From the NCBI RefSeq assembly GCF_024622975.1, contig NZ_JANJZT010000003.1:124001-188000 (forward strand): a stretch of 64,000 bases of DNA, in the 5' to 3' direction. The notes under the pieces are model-generated. The model worked only from the letters and a program-made list of their open reading frames with translations. It made no database searches and was not told the origin of the DNA. This document shows, in pieces, positions 26,240-35,118 of this stretch (position 1 is the stretch's first letter; every line of letters begins with the position of its first letter). Made by a program: the position numbers and the translations under genes. This DNA is from Blautia caecimuris (GTDB lineage Bacteria; Bacillota; Clostridia; Lachnospirales; Lachnospiraceae).

Positions 26240-27077
26240 GTTCTTTCTCCTGTTTCTTCTTCCTTTGCTCTGAAACTGCCTCAAACCGGCACCATACGCC
26301 GGAGTACAAAATATTTCGCAGAATATCTGCATATTTAATAATAGGAAGTTTCTCAAATTCCCGGCACGCCTCAGCCATCATCATGATCAGTATCTGGCAT
26401 ACGCGTTCCTGAAACCCTTCCATTATATAATCCTGAGCAAAAGGATTGTAATTTCCTTTTTCCAGATCCTTCTCCACATCATCATAGGCATCCATCAGAT
26501 AGATAAATTTTCCCAGATAAAACCCCATTCGCCTTAAAGCAGGTTCCCATTCGTCCTCTCTCCAGGCAAGAATCTCCTCCATAATTTTCCCAAAGCATCC
26601 AGATATTTTATCAATATCCGTTTCTCCTGCTTTTTCCATGGCAGAAATCTCATTCAGATGTTTTATAATGACTGCTGTCTTTTTCTTCCAGAGAGCTTCC
26701 GCCTTTTTATCCTTATTTTTCAAAAGTCTGCTGTATGCCAGTCTGGAAAGCTTTTTTTCATCCTTCCAGTCGTCCACACATTTGTAATAAGCAAGAAACA
26801 CGTTCATATCAGCCGCATATTCTGTCACTTTATTTTTGCGTACCGGCTGTTTTCTCACCGGATGAACCATGCAGCGGCTGGTTCCTTTTTTTGTGGGCGG
26901 TTCATACAGACCGCTGAGAAGAAGGATTACAAAAGTCATATCATAGGTCAGTGTGATCTGACCTGAGATTCCATAGCGCTCCCTCAGTTCCCTGCATAAT
27001 CCACAGTAAAAAGACCGATACAGATCATAATCTTTAAATTTTATTTCCGGCCGGTTCATCACAACATACCCAAACAT
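26232..27077 (-). CDS. DUF5685 family protein of unknown function
   Basis: A 281-residue, largely helical protein matching the DUF5685 type seen next to J-protein genes in Clostridia. It has CGLC at 25-28 and single cysteines at 69 and 100. Two acidic motifs stand out: [11 protein letters not shown] (DDxxD at 102-106) and [19 protein letters not shown] (D196, D199, D200, D204, then G and P). Their form and order resemble the two aspartate motifs of head-to-head trans-prenyl synthases (phytoene/squalene synthase family), though the spacing is shorter. That resemblance is my inference. It overlaps the J-protein gene by 8 bases and follows the zinc-ribbon gene by 27. Alternatively a helical protein that uses the acidic residues for another metal-dependent task. 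Confidence 0.8.
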   Translation of the reverse strand: MFGYVVMNRPEIKFKDYDLYRSFYCGLCRELRERYGISGQITLTYDMTFVILLLSGLYEPPTKKGTSRCMVHPVRKQPVRKNKVTEYAADMNVFLAYYKCVDDWKDEKKLSRLAYSRLLKNKDKKAEALWKKKTAVIIKHLNEISAMEKAGETDIDKISGCFGKIMEEILAWREDEWEPALRRMGFYLGKFIYLMDAYDDVEKDLEKGNYNPFAQDYIMEGFQERVCQILIMMMAEACREFEKLPIIKYADILRNILYSGVWCRFEAVSEQRKKKQEKEHV

Positions 27078-27104
27078 AACTCCTCCTGCTTATCCTCAGG
27101 CTTT

Positions 27105-27515
27105 TCAGCTTTTTTTGATAAATTTTGTATGACACTTCGGACAGTCGATCTCAATTTTTCCTTTTCCCCTGGGGATCCTGATTTTCTGTCCGCAGCTGGG
27201 ACAGGTATAAATATGATGTGTTTTTCTCTGTTCCATCATATTTTTTTCTTTTCTGAACCACTGTCTGATTTTTGCTGTCATGGAAAGATACTTCTGATTT
27301 TCCGCATAACGTTTCTGAATGTTTCTGGAAAGCATACGAAAATATGTATAAATGATGGCAGCCAGACCCACGGTATTCAGAATCGCTCCCGTGGTGCTTC
27401 CATTACGGAAAAAAACAGAAGCCACAATGCATACCAGGGCAACTCCCATGGTAAACCGTGCAAATCCGTCCACACCATAGCGTCCTTCCATGAATTTTAT
27501 AAACTTTTCCTTCAT
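27105..27515 (-). CDS. Two-helix membrane protein with C-terminal zinc ribbon
   Basis: A 136-residue protein: two hydrophobic segments (about 21-37, FTMGVALVCIVASVFF, and 45-62, ILNTVGLAAIIYTYFRML) followed by a basic linker and a zinc ribbon with CPSCGQKIRIPRGKG then CPKC (two CxxC pairs). The ribbon resembles prokaryotic zinc-ribbon domains that bind protein or nucleic acid. Both ends are predicted cytosolic. It lies between the methyltransferase (23-base gap) and DUF5685 (27-base gap) in one apparent operon. Function unknown; the neighbours suggest it is a membrane anchor or partner for the DUF5685/J-protein pair. Confidence 0.8.
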   Translation of the reverse strand: MKEKFIKFMEGRYGVDGFARFTMGVALVCIVASVFFRNGSTTGAILNTVGLAAIIYTYFRMLSRNIQKRYAENQKYLSMTAKIRQWFRKEKNMMEQRKTHHIYTCPSCGQKIRIPRGKGKIEIDCPKCHTKFIKKS

Positions 27516-27538
27516 GTCAATGCATCTCCTGTCTTTAC

Positions 27539-28741
27539 TTATCGTTCACTGCACACCTGAAAAATATAAAACTTCAGATAATAGGATTCGTCAGACGCCC
27601 ATAAAATCGGATGATCCGGTGCCTGAGTTCTGTACTCTACCTGCCTCAGTCTCTTATGGGTGCTGCGCGCAGCCTGTCCGACTGTTTTTGTAAAAAGCTC
27701 ATAGGTCATAAAATGTGAACAGGAACAGGTTGCCAGAAAGCCGCCGTCTTTTACCAGCTTCATGGCTCTCAGGTTGATCTCTCTGTACCCCTTCACCGCA
27801 TTTTTTACAGAATTTCTGGACTTTGTAAAAGCAGGAGGATCCAGAATCACAACGTCAAATTTTTCTCCGCGTTCCTCAAGCTCAGGAAGAAGCTCAAATA
27901 CATCCTCACAGATAAACTTAACCGTACCGTCAAGTCCATTCAACCGTGCATTGGCAGTGGCCTGATCTACAGCAAGCTGAGAGGCGTCTACTCCTGTCAC
28001 TTCACTGGCGCCTGCAATTCCTGCATTCAGGGCAAAAGAACCGGTATGGGTAAAGCAGTCCAGCACTTTTGCATTTTTGCAGAGCTTCTGGATAGCCAGA
28101 CGATTATATTTCTGATCCAGGAAAAATCCTGTTTTCTGTCCGTCTTTTATATCTACCTGATATTTTACCCCATTCTCTTCGATTTCTACCAAAGTAGGAA
28201 ATTCCGGACCGATAAAGCCCTTGTAAAGCTCCATTCCCTCCTGACGTCTTACCTTGGCATCGCTTCTCTCGTAAATTCCTCTGACAGCAATACCGTCCTC
28301 TTCCAGAACCTTTTTCAGAAGTTCCAGTATCTGCAGCTTCAGGCGGTCAATTCCCAGGGCAAGAGACTGAACAACAAGCACATCAGAAAATTTGTCAACA
28401 ACAAGTCCGGGAAGAAAATCAGCTTCTCCGAAAATCAGTCTGCAGCTTCCTGTATCTGTTACCTTTTTCCGGTATTCCCAGGCATCTCTTACTCTCTGCT
28501 CAAGGAATTTCTCATCAATCTTCTGGTTTTCATCCCGTGTGAGCAGCCTCACTGTGATTTTGGAGTTGGTATTAATAAATCCTCTTCCCAGAGGATATCC
28601 GTCAAAATCTCTTACCAGGACAATATCTCCGTTGAGAAAGCTTCCCATCACAGAAGCTATCTCGTTGTCAAACACCCACATTCCGCCGGATTTCAGGAGA
28701 CGTCCTTCCCCTTTTTTCAGCGTTACTACTGCCAGACTCAT
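27539..28741 (-). CDS. rlmI: RlmI-like class I SAM-dependent 23S rRNA cytosine-C5 methyltransferase
   Basis: A 400-residue protein with an N-terminal PUA-like RNA-binding domain (about 1-80, starting MSLAVVTLKKGEGRLLKSG) and a C-terminal Rossmann methyltransferase domain. GQKTGFFLDQKYNRLAI, VLDCFTHTGSFALNA (SAM loop), GVDASQLAVDQA, FDVVILDPPAFTKSR and LATCSCSHFMT (catalytic cysteine region) are as in RlmI/YccW. RlmI methylates 23S rRNA C1962; the exact target here is inferred. I start at 28741, preceded by AAAGGAGA; the longer frame has no ribosome site. First gene of the operon with the zinc-ribbon, DUF5685 and J-protein genes. Confidence 0.9.
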   Translation of the reverse strand: MSLAVVTLKKGEGRLLKSGGMWVFDNEIASVMGSFLNGDIVLVRDFDGYPLGRGFINTNSKITVRLLTRDENQKIDEKFLEQRVRDAWEYRKKVTDTGSCRLIFGEADFLPGLVVDKFSDVLVVQSLALGIDRLKLQILELLKKVLEEDGIAVRGIYERSDAKVRRQEGMELYKGFIGPEFPTLVEIEENGVKYQVDIKDGQKTGFFLDQKYNRLAIQKLCKNAKVLDCFTHTGSFALNAGIAGASEVTGVDASQLAVDQATANARLNGLDGTVKFICEDVFELLPELEERGEKFDVVILDPPAFTKSRNSVKNAVKGYREINLRAMKLVKDGGFLATCSCSHFMTYELFTKTVGQAARSTHKRLRQVEYRTQAPDHPILWASDESYYLKFYIFQVCSER

Positions 28742-28996
28742 GTATTTTTCTCCTTTCGGAAACATATTTCCACTGTATTCGTCAGCATTTCCATTTATTG
28801 TAGCACACACAGTCTGAATTTTCCAGTATTTCCGCTAAGACACAAAATAATCACATTCTATGAAGGATGATATTCTGGCGTGACTTTTCCGTATTTTGTA
28901 AAAACAAAAAGGACAGATCTGCTTATCCTAAAATCTTTGTGGAATGTTTTGTTATACTAAAAAGTTTGTACCTGAGATACTCTCTCCCGAAAATAA
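28742..28996. other. Intergenic stretch between the methyltransferase and DUF1002 genes
   Basis: Carries the upstream region of the methyltransferase operon. No convincing gene or structured RNA was recognised. Confidence 0.4.
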
Positions 28997-29031
28997 AAGA
29001 CCCCAGTACTATTTCTAATACTGAGATCTTA
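28997..29031 (-). terminator. Terminator of the DUF1002 gene
   Basis: AAGA-C-CAGTA pairs imperfectly with TACTG-G-TCTT around an 8-base loop; the minus strand continues TTTTATTTT. It lies about 78 bases past the stop. Confidence 0.7.
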
Positions 29032-29108
29032 ATATGTTATCTTAACTCATATCTGCTCCTGGGCAAAACACCCTTTTGCCCGATATGGCACAGCCGCCAT
29101 ATGCAGGA

Positions 29109-30662
29109 TTATTCCATTACTTCTTCCTGTGTGGTTTCAGCAGAAACGCTGCTCTCTCCATACAGATTTTCAAAGAATTTCATAGTGTCACTGTAGAGTG
29201 CCTGTCTTGTCTCCGGTGTTTCATTTACCAGAATGTCATCCTCAGCCGGATCCAGTTCCATACTGAAGATCAGTCTCATCTCTGCATTTACCATGTTCAG
29301 CTCTGCTGACAGATATATGTCTGTATCAGCCGGAACATAGCTCATTCCTCCGTCTTTCAGTACCTTGATATAGGATTCCAGTACCTTCTGAGTCAGATCT
29401 GCACCAACCTCCGGTGTAATTGTAACTGATGCCATGGCATCCTCTCCCATTACACTCTGAAGAGAAGCCGTATCTCCCTCATACTCTCCCTTACAGAAGC
29501 TTTTTGCCTGTTCAAAGGATGCTTTTGCTTCTTCACTTAAAGAATCTGTATTCAGAGGATCTTCTGCTGTATTTTCCTCCGGTGTCACACTCATGTCATC
29601 CTGGGCTGTTCCGTCAAGAACAGTTCCGTCCTCTGTAGCTTCAGGGATTCCTGTTTCTTCATCAACTGCGCCGTCCTCGCCTTCCACAGCCTCTCCCATG
29701 GTTTCTTCCTGAAGAGACGGATCCTCTGTGGAGCTTTCTTTAATGTCTTCACCAAGAGCGTCCGGATCTACATTCTGTGTAATATCTTCTCCGTCTGTAC
29801 TGTCCTCGTCTACCAGATTGTCATCCTCTGCATCAACTACGCCGTCATCCTGAGCTGTTCCGTCAAAAACAGGATCATCTGCAGCTTCTTTATCCAGATT
29901 CTGCTGAATATTTTCCAGAGTCTCTTTCATCTGCTCGATATCGTAGCTCTGCTGCGCGATCTCCTGAAGAAGAGCAACGATCGTTTCCATTTCCTCCTGG
30001 CTTAAAGTAACATTATTCTGAACAGCAATGTTGTTTACAATATTATAAATTTCATCTGCGTTCTGGATATTATCGCCAATGATCTGAAGCTTTGCCTGAT
30101 TGATGATATTGGTCGCATTATCGTTTCCTACCTGCTGCGCAAGATCACCGGTCACCACAACCTCTTTTGTTGCAAGATCTTTTTTGGTGCTGTCAAGCTT
30201 CTGTCCGCTTGCGCTTTCGTATGCCATGATCACACCTGTCAGAGCGCCTGTTCCGGATACTTCATAAGGGCATGCCGCAACAGCTTCACAGTTGGTTACT
30301 CCTGCAGTAGAAAGAGCATTGGCGATCATATTTCCGGTTACATAATTCAGATTTGCAGTACGGACCTTGATTCCGCCTGACTGTGTAGGTTTTACATAAG
30401 CGCAGCTCAGGGTTCTTGTTCCGATCTGCTCCAGCGGGATATAATCTCCCAGATGCTCTCTTTCATCCTGATTGGTGATAGTAAGGATCTGAACCTGGCT
30501 GGCATCTGTTTTAAAATAGCGCATCATGGTATCCTTCTGATCCTGGGTAAGGTCTGCGCCAAGTGTTACAACTCTGGCTGAATCTGCCATAGCCGGAACC
30601 GCACCTCCGGCTGTCAGACACAAGCTGCAAAGTAATGCTGCGATCACACTTCTTTTTTTCAT
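29109..30662 (-). CDS. Secreted DUF1002 protein with long acidic linker
   Basis: A 517-residue exported protein related to B. subtilis YpuA. Residues 1-26 are a signal peptide (KRSVIAALLCSLCLTAGGAVPAMA). The DUF1002 domain spans about 27-265 (VVTLGADLTQDQKDTMMRYF, GTRTLSCAYVKPTQ, GVTNCEAVAACPYEVSGTGALTGV). Residues 265-375 are an extremely acidic, low-complexity linker rich in Asp, Glu and Thr, with two DGTAQDD copies. A C-terminal domain (380-500) starts LSEEAKASFEQAKSFC and may be a separate fold. No membrane anchor or sorting motif was seen. Function unknown; the linker may extend across the wall. Monocistronic. Confidence 0.85.
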   Translation of the reverse strand: MKKRSVIAALLCSLCLTAGGAVPAMADSARVVTLGADLTQDQKDTMMRYFKTDASQVQILTITNQDEREHLGDYIPLEQIGTRTLSCAYVKPTQSGGIKVRTANLNYVTGNMIANALSTAGVTNCEAVAACPYEVSGTGALTGVIMAYESASGQKLDSTKKDLATKEVVVTGDLAQQVGNDNATNIINQAKLQIIGDNIQNADEIYNIVNNIAVQNNVTLSQEEMETIVALLQEIAQQSYDIEQMKETLENIQQNLDKEAADDPVFDGTAQDDGVVDAEDDNLVDEDSTDGEDITQNVDPDALGEDIKESSTEDPSLQEETMGEAVEGEDGAVDEETGIPEATEDGTVLDGTAQDDMSVTPEENTAEDPLNTDSLSEEAKASFEQAKSFCKGEYEGDTASLQSVMGEDAMASVTITPEVGADLTQKVLESYIKVLKDGGMSYVPADTDIYLSAELNMVNAEMRLIFSMELDPAEDDILVNETPETRQALYSDTMKFFENLYGESSVSAETTQEEVME

Positions 30663-30704
30663 AATCCTGTCCTCCGTTTAATTAAAAGTAAAATATACTG
30701 AAAC

Positions 30705-30728
30705 TGACATTCTGATATTCTGATATTC
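30705..30728. repeat. Three 8-bp tandem repeats in the DUF1002 leader
   Basis: TGACATTC, TGATATTC, TGATATTC in direct succession, 43-66 bases upstream of the start codon within the untranslated leader. Could be a repeat expansion or a protein site. Confidence 0.4.
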
Positions 30729-30769
30729 TCTGTTCCGTTTACAGTTTTGCGGAACCTGCTGTGAGTTTT

Positions 30770-30778
30770 ATTATAACA
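30770..30778 (-). promoter_or_regulatory. Probable extended -10 promoter of the DUF1002 gene
   Basis: Minus-strand TGTTATAAT (extended -10) lies about 108 bases upstream of the start; no good -35 box is seen. Confidence 0.5.
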
Positions 30779-30812
30779 CACCTTCCGGCATATTTGTATT
30801 CCATATTTTCTC

Positions 30813-30842
30813 ACGGCAGTTATATACCCTCAAAACTGCCGT
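30813..30842. terminator. Hairpin downstream of xdhC
   Basis: ACGGCAGTT and AACTGCCGT form a 9-base-pair stem. The T-run is on the plus-strand side, while the only gene ending nearby is xdhC on the minus strand, so its direction is unclear. Confidence 0.5.
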
Positions 30843-30990
30843 TTCCCTTTTTGGCGCCATACGGCATTCATTTCCTGCTATAGAATCATCTGAATATATC
30901 AGAAAATCTTCCTGTTTATTCCATAATGTCCGCAACTCTGTGATAATATCTCCACTCCGCAGTCTGATCACTGTATTTTCGGATACACGC

Positions 30991-32025
30991 TTACAGTACT
31001 TCCAGAAAAACCCTGATCCTTCCTCCACAGACAAGCCCCTCCTCTTCTGCCTCCTGTCCGGACATGTCCTCAAGCACAAGACGGCTTTGGGGATTTTCCT
31101 CTTTCAGCATATGAAGACACTGATTCCGGATGCGGCTTTCCATACATCCGCCTCCGATCGTACCAACGATTCTTCCGTCTGAAAGTACTGCCATCTTTGT
31201 TCCGATTTCTCTGGGAGCAGAGCCCTGCCTTGCCACAATAGTCGCAAGAGCCTTTTTCTGCTCCGGATAGCTTTCCCCTGTCAGGCATGCCAGAAGTTCT
31301 TTATCATATCCGCCTGTTTTTTTTATACTGTTTTTTACCATAATCAGTTCTGCCACTATGGAGACTGCAATTTCCTCCGGAGTCTCCGCATAAATGGAAA
31401 GTCCTACCGGCGTATGGAGACGTTCTACCTCACTTTCCGGAAATCCCTCTTCCACCAGCTTTTTTTTCAGAAGGATCCCGCGCTTCCGGCTTGCCATCAT
31501 TCCCACATATGCCCGTTCCTTTTTCAAAATTGCAGTAAGGCAGATTCCATCATACCGATGGCCTCTTGTAACAACCAGAAAATAAGTATCACTGCCTCCG
31601 GGAATTTTTTCCAGGGCTGAAGCAAAATCATCACAGATTACCTGATCTGCCCCTGCCGCCCGGGCCTGATCCGCAAAAAACGGACGATCTTCAAGCACAG
31701 TCACATGAAACCCTGTATGTTTTGCCAGAATTACTGCCTGCTGCGCCACATGACCTCCGCCACAGATCACAAGCTTTCCGGGTTTTCCCAACAGTTCCAC
31801 AAAAATCCGGCATCCGTCCGCTTCAATAATACTGCTTTGCTCTGTCTCTGCCAGCCGGCTTATCAGCTCTGGTGAAAGCCTGTCTTCTCCGCTTTCGGCC
31901 ACAAGCCTGCCCTCAGTAAAAAAGAGACGTTTTCCTGTATTTTCTCCTTCTATTACTGTGGCCAGCATATTTTTATTCTTCTCCATATGGTCTGCCATAA
32001 TCTGATACAGTTCCTGATTCTTCAC
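30991..32025 (-). CDS. XdhC/CoxI family protein with rearranged domain order
   Basis: XdhC proteins bind molybdenum cofactor and help insert its sulfurated form into xanthine-dehydrogenase-type enzymes. This 344-residue protein has the XdhC_C Rossmann domain in the middle (about 84-225, KLVICGGGHVAQQAVILA, VTRGHRYDGICL, VGMMASRKR). The classic XdhC_CoxI segment is at the C-terminus instead of the N-terminus (about 253-344, LATIVARQGSAPREIGTKM, IVGTIGGGCMESRI). A degenerate version of that segment occupies residues 20-82 (LATVIEGENTGKRLFF). No molybdenum hydroxylase or cofactor gene is near, so its client is elsewhere. It reads alone on the minus strand. Confidence 0.85.
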   Translation of the reverse strand: MKNQELYQIMADHMEKNKNMLATVIEGENTGKRLFFTEGRLVAESGEDRLSPELISRLAETEQSSIIEADGCRIFVELLGKPGKLVICGGGHVAQQAVILAKHTGFHVTVLEDRPFFADQARAAGADQVICDDFASALEKIPGGSDTYFLVVTRGHRYDGICLTAILKKERAYVGMMASRKRGILLKKKLVEEGFPESEVERLHTPVGLSIYAETPEEIAVSIVAELIMVKNSIKKTGGYDKELLACLTGESYPEQKKALATIVARQGSAPREIGTKMAVLSDGRIVGTIGGGCMESRIRNQCLHMLKEENPQSRLVLEDMSGQEAEEEGLVCGGRIRVFLEVL

Positions 32026-32410
32026 CCGTTTCCCCCCTTAATCATAATGCTGCACTTCACAAAACTGTGTACTTTATCCGTTTCTGTCTGTTGCATAACA
32101 GAAGAAACCAGTTCCTCTTCATTAAATATGATCACTATTCCCCATAACCTGCTCAGAATACATCCCGGATTACCTGCTGTAAATGATCAAATCAAAAGGT
32201 ACACATTCTCGTTGTTCTGTCTTTGCTGGATGCACATATATAGTTTAAAATTTATTTGTGTCCATATATTATAGATTCTATTGCGCAAAATTCTGTACTG
32301 CCTTATTTAGCGATATAAATTTTAATATTTATTCACTTACAGTTACCTGTTTATTTTATCATACATCCACTGAAAAATCAGTATGGAATGTACGACTTTC
32401 CCGGCAGACA
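32026..32410. other. Intergenic stretch upstream of xdhC
   Basis: About 385 AT-rich bases. It must contain the xdhC promoter, but no good -35/-10 pair was found, and no gene or structured RNA is evident. Confidence 0.4.
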
Positions 32411-32454
32411 AAAAAGGATCCCGGATTCTTTGCGAACCCCTGATCCTTCTTTTT
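32411..32454 (-). terminator. Terminator of the metal-efflux operon
   Basis: AAAAAGGATC pairs with GATCCTT, closing a hairpin with A and T runs on either side, about 72 bases past the arsR stop. Confidence 0.75.
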
Positions 32455-32525
32455 ACAGGCTGTGGTTTCACAGCCTCTTTTCTGAAATTTCTGTTACTGT
32501 AAGAAATATAAACAGCAGCTTATCT

Positions 32526-32888
32526 CTACTCCAGTATATGTTCCCTTCCCTGGGCGATCATTGTTCGTACATGGTCGTCCGCCAGAGAATAAAACATGGA
32601 TTTTCCTTCTCTTCTGTTCTTTACCAGACGGCTCTGTTTCAGGATCCGAAGCTGATGGGAAACTGCCGACTGGGTCATATTCAACGCTCTTGCCAGATCA
32701 CAGACACACACCTCTGTTTCAAAAAGAACAAACAGGATCCTGATTCTGGTAGGATCTCCGAAAACCTTAAAAAGCTCTGCCAGCGAATCCAGTTCTGTCT
32801 CATCAGGCATTGTCTCATCCACGATTTTTAAAAGCTCCTCATGAATTTCCTCTGTATCACAGCACAGACTCTCTTTTGTTTCTGCCAT
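32526..32888 (-). CDS. ArsR/SmtB-family metal-sensing repressor
   Basis: A 120-residue winged-helix repressor that releases DNA on metal binding. DNA-binding helices are at 64-85 (CDLARALNMTQSAVSHQLR). Metal ligands of two known site types are visible: a CadC-like alpha3N set, C9-C10 plus C61-x-C63 (EVCVCDL), and an alpha5 set, D104-x-H106-x10-H117-x2-E120, which is the CzrA/SmtB zinc site. Both are complete on paper, so it may respond to zinc and to cadmium or lead. It is the last gene of the HMA-ATPase-ArsR operon, and a typical operator at 35089-35108 stands in the operon promoter. Confidence 0.92.
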   Translation of the reverse strand: MAETKESLCCDTEEIHEELLKIVDETMPDETELDSLAELFKVFGDPTRIRILFVLFETEVCVCDLARALNMTQSAVSHQLRILKQSRLVKNRREGKSMFYSLADDHVRTMIAQGREHILE

Positions 32889-32946
32889 GTAATTTCCCTG
32901 CCTTTCCTTTTTATCATATCACATGCAGGGATTTTCTGCACGGGTA

Positions 32947-34815
32947 TTATAATTTTTTTACAAACAGCGCGCGAATGGCATTCAGAACTGCAATTACCAT
33001 AACGCCTACATCTGCAAAAATAGCAATCCACATATTTGCGATTCCCACTGCGCCCAGAAGCAGGCACAGAATCTTGATTCCAATAGCAAAATAAATATTC
33101 TGGTAAACGATCCTCATACATTTTTTTGCAATCCTTACTGCCTTTACTACTTTCAGAGGATCATCGTCCATCAGAACCACATCTGCCGCCTCAATGGCAG
33201 CGTCTGAACCCAGAGCTCCCATTGCAATTCCGATATCTGCCCTGGAAAGAACCGGGGCGTCATTGATTCCGTCACCTACAAATGCAAGCTTTTCTCTGGG
33301 GTTCTTTTTCTCCAGAAGCTCTTCTACTTTTGTCACTTTATCAGCCGGAAGCAGCTCACTGTATACCCGGTCTACTCCCGTTTCTGCTGCTGCCTGCTGA
33401 GCAACCCGGTCAATATCACCTGTCAGCATTACTGTTTCACGAATACCTGACTTCTTCAGCTCTGCTACCGCAGCTTTTGCAGTTGGCTTCAAAACATCTG
33501 CAATCAGGATATGGCCTGCATAGGAACCGTCAATGGCAACATGGACAATGGTTCCTACCTGATGACACTCCTTAAAGGCAACTCCCAGCCGCTCCATAAG
33601 CCGACTGTTTCCGACTGCAACGGGAATACCGTCCACTCTGGCTGTCACGCCGTTTCCGCTGATCTCTTCAATGTCCTCTACACGGGTACGGTCTATTTCT
33701 TTTCCGTAAGCTCTCTGGAGACTCCGGCTGATAGGATGGGAAGAAGAACACTCTGCCAGCGCCGCATATTCCAGGATTTTATGGTCTTCCATTACATTGT
33801 GATGCACACCGCAGACCTCAAACACACCTTTTGTCAGTGTTCCTGTTTTATCAAACACCACATATCTGGTCTGAGCAAGAGTTTCCATATAATTGGATCC
33901 CTTTACCAGTACACCGGCATTGCTTGCTCCGCCGATTCCTGCAAAAAAGCTGAGGGGAATACTGATCACAAGGGCGCAGGGACAGCTGATTACCAGAAAT
34001 GTCAGCGCACGGTAAACCCAGTCTCCCCACTGGGGATCCAGTCCCATAAGCATCAGCCGGACAAGCGGCGGAAGAATTGCCAGCGCCAGCGCACTGTAAC
34101 AGACTACAGGCGTATAATAACGGGCAAATTTGGATATAAAATTTTCGGATCTGGATTTCCTTGAACTGGAATTCTCCACCAGATCAAGGATTTTGGAAAC
34201 CGTAGATTCCCCGAACTCTCTTGTAGTGCGGATTTTCAGAACACCTGTCATATTAATGCATCCACTGATGATCTCGTCACCCTCTTTTGCATCTCTGGGC
34301 AGGCTTTCTCCTGTAAGAGCGCTTGTGTTAAGCGTTGTTTTTCCCTCTGTGATAATTCCGTCAATGGGAACCTTTTCTCCCGGCTGCACTACAATGATAC
34401 TGCCGATCTCCACTTCATCAGGATCTACTTTTTCCAGACTTCCGTTTCTTTCTACATTGGCATAGTCCGGACGGATATCCATAAGCTCGCTGATATTCCG
34501 TCGGCTTTTTCCCACTGCGTAGCTCTGAAACAGTTCCCCAATCTGGTAAAACAGCATAACTGCTGTTCCCTCTTTAAAATCTCCCAGACAGATGGCGCCC
34601 ACTGTAGCTACTGCCATGAGAAAGTTTTCATCAAATACCTGTCTGTTTCTGATTCCCTTCCATGCTTTTAAAAGAATATCATATCCGATCACCAGATACG
34701 GAATCATGTACAGAACTGCCCTTAGATACCCCTGAACAGGTACCAGAGACAACGCTGCAACCATTATTGCTGCAATAAGGATACGAGTCAGCATTTTTTT
34801 CTGTTTTTTGTTCAT
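32947..34815 (-). CDS. cadA: Heavy-metal P1B-type ATPase (CadA/ZntA-like efflux pump)
   Basis: ATP-driven export of Zn2+, Cd2+ or related ions across the cell membrane. The 622 residues hold the actuator TGES loop (LTGESLPRDA), the ion-binding SCPCALV helix, the phosphorylation motif DKTGTLTKG, the HP locus SSSHPISRS and GDGINDAPVLS. The CPC motif with these neighbours is typical of the Zn/Cd/Pb subgroup rather than copper pumps; that assignment is inferred. There is no N-terminal heavy-metal-associated domain; instead a separate 72-residue one is encoded 24 bases upstream. The end of the pump lies 58 bases before the ArsR gene. Confidence 0.94.
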   Translation of the reverse strand: MNKKQKKMLTRILIAAIMVAALSLVPVQGYLRAVLYMIPYLVIGYDILLKAWKGIRNRQVFDENFLMAVATVGAICLGDFKEGTAVMLFYQIGELFQSYAVGKSRRNISELMDIRPDYANVERNGSLEKVDPDEVEIGSIIVVQPGEKVPIDGIITEGKTTLNTSALTGESLPRDAKEGDEIISGCINMTGVLKIRTTREFGESTVSKILDLVENSSSRKSRSENFISKFARYYTPVVCYSALALAILPPLVRLMLMGLDPQWGDWVYRALTFLVISCPCALVISIPLSFFAGIGGASNAGVLVKGSNYMETLAQTRYVVFDKTGTLTKGVFEVCGVHHNVMEDHKILEYAALAECSSSHPISRSLQRAYGKEIDRTRVEDIEEISGNGVTARVDGIPVAVGNSRLMERLGVAFKECHQVGTIVHVAIDGSYAGHILIADVLKPTAKAAVAELKKSGIRETVMLTGDIDRVAQQAAAETGVDRVYSELLPADKVTKVEELLEKKNPREKLAFVGDGINDAPVLSRADIGIAMGALGSDAAIEAADVVLMDDDPLKVVKAVRIAKKCMRIVYQNIYFAIGIKILCLLLGAVGIANMWIAIFADVGVMVIAVLNAIRALFVKKL

Positions 34816-34839
34816 ATCCGCACCTTATCCTTTCACTTA

Positions 34840-35058
34840 TTACAGATAGATCTCACAGTCATCTTCCACTTTTTTACAGTTTTTCAGAACCTCTTTCATA
34901 ACAGCCTTCGGGTCCTGTCCATCCTCAAATTCCACGTTCATTTTTAACATCATAAAATTCACAGTGGCATCTTTTACTCCGGCTGTTCTTTTTGCAGCCT
35001 CTTCCATTTTGTTCGCGCAGTTTGCACAGTCTACTTCGATCTTATAGGTTTTCTTCAT
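34840..35058 (-). CDS. Small heavy-metal-associated (HMA) domain protein
   Basis: A 72-residue CopZ-like metal chaperone fold, with VDCANCANKME giving the CxxC metal site (C11, C14) and the usual beta-alpha-beta pattern (VKDATVNFMMLKMNVEF). It ends EDDCEIYL, with two extra acidic residues and a cysteine that could help bind divalent ions. First gene of the operon, 24 bases before the pump, which lacks its own such domain, so the two probably work as a split pair. A strong ribosome site (AAGGAGA) precedes the ATG. Confidence 0.9.
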   Translation of the reverse strand: MKKTYKIEVDCANCANKMEEAAKRTAGVKDATVNFMMLKMNVEFEDGQDPKAVMKEVLKNCKKVEDDCEIYL

Positions 35059-35088
35059 TTTTTATCTCCTTTTCGTTTACGTTTTATC

Positions 35089-35108
35089 ATATGAACAGTT
35101 ATTCATAT
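35089..35108. promoter_or_regulatory. ArsR/SmtB-type operator
   Basis: A perfect inverted repeat ATATGAA-CAGTTA-TTCATAT, matching the known ArsR/SmtB operator form. It sits just downstream of the -10 box of the efflux operon. Confidence 0.85.
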
Positions 35109-35118
35109 GTTTGTTTAT

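Noticed and set aside
30771-31079. Open frame of 102 codons on the minus strand after xdhC
   Set aside because: Its first third overlaps xdhC in another frame, no start has a ribosome site, and its end runs through a hairpin.
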